NCBI GenBank assembly: GCA_013044035.1 | Contig: JABEVE010000044.1 | Span: forward strand, 1-64,000 | Direction of reading: 5' to 3' | DNA from: Burkholderiales bacterium | GTDB taxonomy: Bacteria; Pseudomonadota; Gammaproteobacteria; Burkholderiales; Burkholderiaceae_C | Length of the DNA stretch: 64,000 nucleotides | Shown here: positions 58,876 to 64,000 of the stretch, piece by piece | Position numbering within the stretch: position 1 is the first letter of the stretch | How the letters are laid out: each line of letters opens with the position of its first letter | The notes under the pieces: generated by a model | What the model was told of the DNA's origin: nothing | What the model saw: the letters and a program-made list of their open reading frames with translations, nothing else | The model's database searches: none | Translations under genes and position numbers: made by a program

Positions 58876-60602
58876 TGCGCGGGTTCCTGCCCGTCCACAT
58901 CAGGATCTTCGGCTGGACGAAAACTTGGGCTTGCCTTGAGAGGCAGCGTGACGACGAACTGGCTGCCCAGCCCACGCCCTGCGCTGCGCGCCACGACCCG
59001 CCCACCGTGCGCTTCGACCAGTGCACGCACCACGGTGAGCCCGATGCCGATGCCCATGCCCATGCCGTTGTGGCCGATGGACTGAGGGTCCTGCACGAAG
59101 AGTTCGAAAATAGAGTGCAGCGAGGAGGCGCGGATCCCGCAGCCGTTGTCGGATACCGTCAGAACAACGTTCCCATTGCGCATCGAGACCGACACATCGA
59201 CCACGCCGCCATCCGGCGCGAATTTAGAGGCGTTGTCGATGAGGTTGGTGAGGATCTGTACCAGACGATCCGGATCCGCGGTCATTCGCTGCGAACCCAG
59301 AGGCATGTGGACATTGAACTGCTGCAGCCGCTCGTCCAGGGCGGGGCGGCAGGCGCTGACCGCGGCTTTGACCACGCTCACCACGTCCACATCTTGAAGC
59401 CGGAGCTTCAGGCCGCCGCGATGCAGGTGCGTCATGTCGTCCAGACGGGATGCCAGGCTTTCGATTTTGGCGGCCTGCTGCTCGATCATGGATTGGGCGC
59501 GCTGGAGAAGGGGCTCGTCCGCGCGCACGCGTCCCAGCATGGCCGTTGCGATGCGAATGGGCGCCAACGGATTGCGCAACTCCTGCGCCACGGCTTCGAT
59601 GAATTCGGCCTGACGACGCTGGGCGCGCAAGGCCGCTTCCTGAAGCTCTTGGGCGTTGGTCGCAGCGAGCACGAGATGCTCGTTCGCTTCGCGCAATTCG
59701 GCGTACCAACGCTCCTGTTTGCCCAAGTCCTGCCCACTCGCAACCATAGGCTGCGGCAAAGCGGCAAGTCGCGGCTGGTGCGAGGTCTCTTCGGTGAGCG
59801 CAGGCTCTGCGCAGAAGACATAGCTGCCGTGCTGCTGCCATTTCGCGCGGTACATGGCGGCATCGGCACGATCAATCAACGCATCGACGTCGTCGGCGTC
59901 ATCGGGATAGAGACTGATGCCGATGCTCGACGCCAACCGCACCACATGGTCGCCTGCGCGACAAGGGACATTGAGGGCGGCGATGAGTTTGTCCGCGATC
60001 GCGGCCACATCGCCAGGCTGTGTGATGTTGGCAAGCAGGAGCAGGAATTCGTCACCCCCGAAGCGTCCGACCAAATCTTCCTCGCGCACGGTGTGGCGCA
60101 GGCGGGTTGCGATCAGCTTGAGCACGTCGTCACCCCTGGAGTGACCCAGTGTGTCGTTGATTTGCTTGAAATGGTCGATGTCCAAAAACAGCAACGCCAG
60201 GCGCGTGCCATGCCGTTTGGCGCGGGCGATGGCCAGCGCAATCTGCTCGAGTATCAATCCGCGAGCGGGCAATTGCGTCAGTGCGTCGAGACCCGCGGAG
60301 CGGGCGGCTGCATTGAGCGCGTGCGTGGCATCGTCGGCTTGCGCCTGCGCATGCAGTGTGGCCAGGACCAACTGCTCGTTGGCCTCGACGATCCGGGACG
60401 TCTGGGCCGTGGCCAGACTGCTTTCAGCCACGACCACCTCTATCAGCAACCGCTTGAGCACCTCGCGCACGGCTTCAACCTGCTCCTGCAACTGGGCAAG
60501 CTCTTGCTGCGATTGTTCAGAAGCTGTCGAGCTCGGATCCTGTGTCTGGCTCACGGTTGCAGTCCCGGTCGGGTCGGTCCAGTTCGGAGGGCCAAGGGCC
60601 AA
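58872..60602 (-). CDS. GGDEF protein with degenerate histidine-kinase module
   Basis: The protein has 576 residues; the start is TTG at 60602, 3 nt after the KaiC-like stop, with GTG at 60554 as an alternative. A coiled-coil N-terminus is followed by GGDEF (about 105-265) with LDIDHFKQINDTLGH, inhibitory RxxD and GRFGGDEF. A kinase-like module follows with EFIEAVAQELRNPLAPIR, where the phospho-His is Gln. The ATPase N-box LTNLIDNASKFAPDGG and DNGCGI and GMGIGIGLTVV are intact. It probably makes cyclic di-GMP, while the ATPase may be a nucleotide sensor. Confidence 0.88.
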   Translation of the reverse strand: MALGPPNWTDPTGTATVSQTQDPSSTASEQSQQELAQLQEQVEAVREVLKRLLIEVVVAESSLATAQTSRIVEANEQLVLATLHAQAQADDATHALNAAARSAGLDALTQLPARGLILEQIALAIARAKRHGTRLALLFLDIDHFKQINDTLGHSRGDDVLKLIATRLRHTVREEDLVGRFGGDEFLLLLANITQPGDVAAIADKLIAALNVPCRAGDHVVRLASSIGISLYPDDADDVDALIDRADAAMYRAKWQQHGSYVFCAEPALTEETSHQPRLAALPQPMVASGQDLGKQERWYAELREANEHLVLAATNAQELQEAALRAQRRQAEFIEAVAQELRNPLAPIRIATAMLGRVRADEPLLQRAQSMIEQQAAKIESLASRLDDMTHLHRGGLKLRLQDVDVVSVVKAAVSACRPALDERLQQFNVHMPLGSQRMTADPDRLVQILTNLIDNASKFAPDGGVVDVSVSMRNGNVVLTVSDNGCGIRASSLHSIFELFVQDPQSIGHNGMGMGIGIGLTVVRALVEAHGGRVVARSAGRGLGSQFVVTLPLKASPSFRPAEDPDVDGQEPAQ

Positions 60603-60605
60603 GGG

Positions 60606-62087
60606 TCATGGGACATTTGCCGCTGGCGGATTGTCGGCAGCAGCGATCTTGCGCGTGGGGCGCCCTCCAAGCAGCCCCTCCTGATGGCACAGCATCTCTC
60701 CGAGGTGGATGCCGTTGGCATCGATGTGGAATTGGCGCAACGCGTTCGAGTGCGCGCTTGCCCGCACCTTGATGACAGCCATGACGCGCAGCAGCCGGCT
60801 GTCGACTTCGATGTAGCGCTGCACGATGATGGCATCGGTCATGAAGGCCGCACCGTAGGGACTGAAGCGCAAATCGGTATAGCGGTCTTCGAGCTCGGAC
60901 GTCATCAGCACGGTGACCCCCGCATTCGACAAGGTGGTGACCATGCGCAAAAGCGATGCACGGAAATCTTCCTTGAAGGTCGGCGCCAGCGCCAGCTCGA
61001 AACCCGAGAGCGAGTCAATCACGACCCGGCTTGCTTTCAAGCGCTGGACCTCGTTCATGAGCATGAGCACGATTTCATCGATCGAAAGATCAGGGGCCTG
61101 GTTATTGACCAGGCCCACCTGATCGCGCTTGATGAGATCCATGAGCGCAGGGTTGTTTGAGCGACTGGGATGCTGCTCGAAGGTTGCAATCACGCCCGTT
61201 TCACCGCACCGCGCCCCTTCAAGCAAGAACGCGCAAGACAGCGTGCTTTTGCCGGAGCCCGAAGGGCCTGCAACCAGCAGTGAATAGCCGCGCGGCAGAC
61301 CGCCGCCCAACATCTCGTCCAGGCCCGTCACGCCGAGCTTGAGCCGGAAGCTCAGCGCCGACGCGGCGTCCTTGTAGGACCTGCGCGCTGACGGCCGCGT
61401 ATCGGACGACGGGAACACATGCAGGCCAGCGCTGCTGATGCGAAAGGTGTGCAACCCCGGCTGCGTCGACTGGCCACGCATCTTCATGACCTCCATCTTG
61501 CGAACCATCGAGTTGCGGTGCAGAGTCTGGCGTAGCCAGATCAGGCCATCGGCCACGGTGAAGACCGGGTTGGCATCAGCCTCGGTGAAGTACTCGCCGA
61601 GCAGGAAAGTCGTCGCTTGCCAACTTGTCATCAACATCCCGAGTTGCTGGACGAATTGCTGCAGGCTGTTGTGCTGGGCGCCTTCGGATTTGCTGGCCAG
61701 CACGATGGATCGAAATGAATCCACAAACACGAGCGCCGGGCTGTGCTCTTGAACCAGGGCCACGATGCGCTGCAGCACGCGGTCGAGATCCCCCGCCATC
61801 GCATCCTCGGACAGATTGAAAAAGTAGATCCCCCGATTGATCTTCGAGCCGTCGAAGAAATCGTACTGCTGCTGGTAGCGCAGCATTTTCAGCGGGGGCT
61901 CGCCCAGCACGGTGAAATACAGGGCTGGACGCTCCGGCGTGGCCAGCGCAAACATCATCTGGTGTGCCAGGGTTGTCTTGCCACAACCGGGCGGCCCAGC
62001 GATGAGATTGAAGGAAAACTCCGGCAAGCCCCCGCCCAACACTTCGTCCAAGCCGGGGACGCCGGTAACCAAACGTTTAATCGTCAT
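60606..62087 (-). CDS. KaiC-like double RecA-fold ATPase
   Basis: The protein has 493 residues with two KaiC/RadA-like domains. Domain 1 has the start VTGVPGLDEVLGGGLPEFS and Walker A GPPGCGKTT (31-39). Domain 2 has LGVTGLDEMLGGGLPRGYS and GPSGSGKST (about 274). At the position of the cyanobacterial KaiC phosphosites the sequence reads AAFMTD, so the usual Ser and Thr are not conserved by eye alignment. No kaiA or kaiB is near. It overlaps the small-protein gene by 11 bp. It is probably a signalling ATPase rather than a clock. Confidence 0.9.
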   Translation of the reverse strand: MTIKRLVTGVPGLDEVLGGGLPEFSFNLIAGPPGCGKTTLAHQMMFALATPERPALYFTVLGEPPLKMLRYQQQYDFFDGSKINRGIYFFNLSEDAMAGDLDRVLQRIVALVQEHSPALVFVDSFRSIVLASKSEGAQHNSLQQFVQQLGMLMTSWQATTFLLGEYFTEADANPVFTVADGLIWLRQTLHRNSMVRKMEVMKMRGQSTQPGLHTFRISSAGLHVFPSSDTRPSARRSYKDAASALSFRLKLGVTGLDEMLGGGLPRGYSLLVAGPSGSGKSTLSCAFLLEGARCGETGVIATFEQHPSRSNNPALMDLIKRDQVGLVNNQAPDLSIDEIVLMLMNEVQRLKASRVVIDSLSGFELALAPTFKEDFRASLLRMVTTLSNAGVTVLMTSELEDRYTDLRFSPYGAAFMTDAIIVQRYIEVDSRLLRVMAVIKVRASAHSNALRQFHIDANGIHLGEMLCHQEGLLGGRPTRKIAAADNPPAANVP

Positions 62088-62523
62088 TTTTGGGTGCTAG
62101 TCGGTTGTCTTGCCCCTTCGGGGCGCTGAAAAAATTGGTCCGCACGGACTCCAGCAAACGACTTGTCAACGTGGCTCCGATGAGGCTCGAGAGCAAGGCA
62201 TGGAACGTTTGAAGATGAGTTGTGGCCCCGGCGGATGCCTCGCCCGGGTTTTGCTGCGTGATGGCCGCTTTCAGGAGGTCGAGATCCATGGCTGTGGCCA
62301 CGTCATGGTGCGCCATGCTCAACCAGGGATGGGCTTGACCGGCAAGTCGCAGACTGCGTTGATATAAAGCGCAGACTCCACGCTGCCCGATGATCGGGCT
62401 GAGCGCTGCGTCGATCTGCTCCCAAATGGAGGTCGCGGCTGCAGCGATATGCGCCGAATCAGCATCAATGCCGCCCCAGCCAGAGAACTCCATATTCATC
62501 GGATGCTGCCCCTGCGTGTCCAT
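62077..62523 (-). CDS. Small helical protein, paralogue of 17455-17850, leading the KaiC operon
   Basis: The protein has 148 residues from the ATG at 62523. It shares with the product of 17455-17850 the pattern WExIDAALSPIIG, GVxAL, RSLRL, PWLSM, DLDLLK, LQTFHALLSSLIGATLTSRLLESV. No known domain is recognised. It is the first gene of a four-gene operon, overlapping the KaiC-like gene by 11 bp. Its upstream region has no convincing member of the Crp-type promoter set. Confidence 0.75.
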   Translation of the reverse strand: MDTQGQHPMNMEFSGWGGIDADSAHIAAAATSIWEQIDAALSPIIGQRGVCALYQRSLRLAGQAHPWLSMAHHDVATAMDLDLLKAAITQQNPGEASAGATTHLQTFHALLSSLIGATLTSRLLESVRTNFFSAPKGQDNRLAPKNDD

Positions 62524-62917
62524 GGTGTGCCGTTGCGCGCTGTTGCTGCCAACGATGTGGGGGGCCTGAACCTATCCAGTGCGTGCGCCCCCTGGAAGAT
62601 TCAATCAACGCCATCTTCAAGAGCGGCCGGTGCAGACCAAACTTGGTCCGCTCACAGTAACGGCCATGATTCAGTGCTTGGGCACCCAATCGGCCTCAAC
62701 CTTCTGTTTTCAATTTTTTACCCGATTCAGTGTACGTCCGGGAGATGTTTCATTCTGTTCTGTAGCGCACACAAGACGCCGAAGTCGAGCGTCTGATTCC
62801 ATCTTGAAGCTCCTGGGCAGATCGCCCCTGGCGGCTTCGATTGGGCGCAAGCGTCCTGAACGCGAACCTTGGGCTCTGGGGCCAAGCACGGCGGCATGAA
62901 CGCTTGGGCCATGACTG

Positions 62918-62962
62918 GGTGCGGGAGCGCACAGACGTCCTGGGCGCAGCCTGCCATAGTCT
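62918..62962 (+). promoter_or_regulatory. Crp-type promoter of the collagen-like lipoprotein gene
   Basis: GGTGCGGGAGCGCACA (62918-62933) is followed by GAC. TAGTCT (62957-62962) begins 39 nt from the site start, 2 nt more than the others; CATAGT at 62955 gives 37. The first half-site is weaker. The rest of the 62524-63004 gap shows no supported gene. Confidence 0.55.
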
Positions 62963-63004
62963 TCTCATGGCCATCTCGGATCCACATCCTGACAAGGAGT
63001 CATC

Positions 63005-63238
63005 ATGAACTATTCAATCCCCGCGGTTGCATTGCTGGCAACACTCGTACTGGGAGCTTGCACAGGCCCCATGGGCCCACAAGGGAACCAAGGAAACTCG
63101 GGCAACCCGGGCAAAACCGGCATGCAAGGGATGACCGGTGATACCGGCAGCACAGGAAGCACAGGCGATACCGGCGCTACGGGCGTTCCTGGCAAGAGCG
63201 GCGGCACCATCGTCGTCGTGCCGCCACCGGCGCAGTAA
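63005..63238 (+). CDS. Collagen-like small lipoprotein
   Basis: The protein has 77 residues, with AAGGAG upstream. The lipobox is LVLGAC (Cys19). The mature part is a run of Gly-x-y triplets: GPMGPQGNQGNSG, GKTGMQGMTG, then Thr/Asp triplets, ending PGKSGGTIVVVPPPAQ. Collagen-like triplets of this kind form trimeric fibres on cell surfaces. It has its own Crp-type promoter. Role unknown. Confidence 0.85.
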   Translation: MNYSIPAVALLATLVLGACTGPMGPQGNQGNSGNPGKTGMQGMTGDTGSTGSTGDTGATGVPGKSGGTIVVVPPPAQ

Positions 63239-63302
63239 GCGAGGCGCCGCCCGTTGCCGCAGGCGCAGTTGTCGCCCCGCGTGTCGAGATGGCTGGAGCC
63301 GC

Positions 63303-64000
63303 TCAACGATTCAGCCATGCCCGCAGCAACCGGCCCATGGGATGGGAGGGCTGGGTGCGCCAGCAGGCATCCGCGGCCATTTTGATGGCTTCGGCCTGGG
63401 TCGGATAGGCGTGAACCACCCGGGCCAGCGTGCGCAGGCCAATTCCAGCCTCCATCGCCACGGAAATGCTGTTGATCATTTCACCCGCATGCCGGGCGAC
63501 GATGGTGGCGCCGAGAACGGTGTCGGTGCCTTCGCGCACGTGAATTTTCACGAAGCCGTTTTCCTCGCCATCGGTGATGGCGCGGTCGACATCGTGCATC
63601 GGAACCGTGAAGGTCTTGATGGGAATGTTGCGTTCGCGGGCCTGCCGCACATACATGCCGACGTGGGCGATTTCGGGGTCGGTGTAGGTGCACCACGGAA
63701 TCGTCAAGGCGCTCATGCGCCTGCGGCCGAAGAACAGGGCATTTTCAACCGCGAGGCGCGCCGATGCCTCAGCCATATTGCTGTACTTGTGTTCGAGGCA
63801 GACGTCCCCCGCGGCGTAGATGCGAGGATTGCTGGTTCGCAGGAAGTCATCGACGCGGATTCCTGCTTCAGGGTCGTAAGTGACTCCGGCAGCTTCCAGC
63901 TTGAGCGCTCGTACCGCCGGCATGTGACCGATTCCGGTCAGAATCTCGTCGACCTCGGCAGTCACGACGTTGCCGTCATTGACCAACTCCACGAGTTTGT
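63303..64000 (-). CDS. Pyridine-nucleotide disulfide oxidoreductase (partial, C-terminal part)
   Basis: The frame is open to the right edge, so the FAD-binding N-terminus and the redox disulfide are outside. Visible are the NAD-domain end (EVDEILTGIGHMPAV), the second FAD motif RIYAAGDVCLEHKYSNMAEASARLAVENALF, and the dimerisation domain with IPWCTYTDPEIAHVGMY and the HAYPTQAEAIKMAADA motif of the lipoamide dehydrogenase/mercuric reductase group. The CTYTDP and AYPTQAE pattern favours a mercuric-reductase-like protein rather than a true E3 subunit. The substrate cannot be decided here. Confidence 0.9.
   Translation of the reverse strand, partial: KLVELVNDGNVVTAEVDEILTGIGHMPAVRALKLEAAGVTYDPEAGIRVDDFLRTSNPRIYAAGDVCLEHKYSNMAEASARLAVENALFFGRRRMSALTIPWCTYTDPEIAHVGMYVRQARERNIPIKTFTVPMHDVDRAITDGEENGFVKIHVREGTDTVLGATIVARHAGEMINSISVAMEAGIGLRTLARVVHAYPTQAEAIKMAADACWRTQPSHPMGRLLRAWLNR

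Noticed and set aside
62556-62590. GCGCACGCAC region upstream of the KaiC operon as a regulon site
   Set aside because: Only one half-site fits, and the hexamer at the expected place is ATCGTT, not TAnnnT.
1-64000. CRISPR arrays, tRNA or rRNA genes
   Set aside because: No regularly spaced repeats with unique spacers, no cloverleaf or rRNA-like sequence noticed; the direct repeats at 10361 and 16758 are tandem hairpin elements.

Overview
The window is GC-rich bacterial chromosome. Core genes (yajC-secD-secF, smg-dprA, def-fmt, gcdH) and an ndvB-type glucan synthase point to a betaproteobacterium of the Burkholderiales. The gene mix resembles Thiomonas, but that genus is an inference. No tRNA, rRNA or CRISPR array was seen.

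Layout. 1-6.2 kb: a truncated surface lipoprotein, two Crp/Fnr-type regulators, a PRC-barrel protein and a PHB-depolymerase-type esterase. 6.7-11.8 kb: a five-gene biosynthetic cluster (type III polyketide synthase, methyltransferase, FAD oxidoreductase, acyl carrier protein, ketoacyl synthase). 11.9-19.3 kb: a stress-envelope region with CsbD, DUF3309, a BON lipoprotein, small lipoproteins, transglutaminase, UspA, a DksA-like protein and a ferritin-like protein, followed by a small protein coupled to a GGDEF protein and DUF3096. 19.3-29 kb: a 2949-residue cyclic beta-1,2-glucan synthase and a slipin. 29.4-34.7 kb: glutaryl-CoA dehydrogenase, DUF2784 and yajC-secD-secF, ending in a clear terminator. 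34.7-52.4 kb: a genomic island with a compressed integrase/XRE/zinc-finger/GIY-YIG module, an ImmA/IrrE module, a resolvase-led type I restriction-modification operon carrying a PIN toxin-antitoxin pair and a HipA-like kinase, and an unrecognised two-gene unit. 52.4-58.1 kb: core genes again. 58.1-62.5 kb: a tightly packed operon (small protein, KaiC-like ATPase, GGDEF protein with a degenerate histidine-kinase module, Crp/Fnr regulator). The end holds a collagen-like lipoprotein and a truncated pyridine-nucleotide disulfide oxidoreductase.

Two things tie distant parts together. First, nine promoters share one architecture: a 16-bp palindrome of the form TGTGC-N6-GCACA followed by GA(C/G), then a TAnnnT -10 hexamer starting 37 nt (37-39) from the palindrome's first base. 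That puts an activator at about -41.5. They precede a Crp/Fnr gene, the PRC-barrel gene, the polyketide cluster, csbD, the ferritin-like gene, the small-protein/GGDEF pair, DUF3096, slipin and the collagen-like lipoprotein. The window also encodes three Crp/Fnr paralogues that could be the activator. Second, the small protein plus GGDEF pair at 17.5-18.9 kb is a shortened paralogue of the KaiC-GGDEF operon at 58.1-62.5 kb. In both GGDEF proteins the histidine-kinase phosphoacceptor position is glutamine.

A family of short GC-rich double-hairpin repeats also occurs (1.84, 10.36 and 16.76 kb). One tandem copy lies inside the ferritin-like coding sequence.
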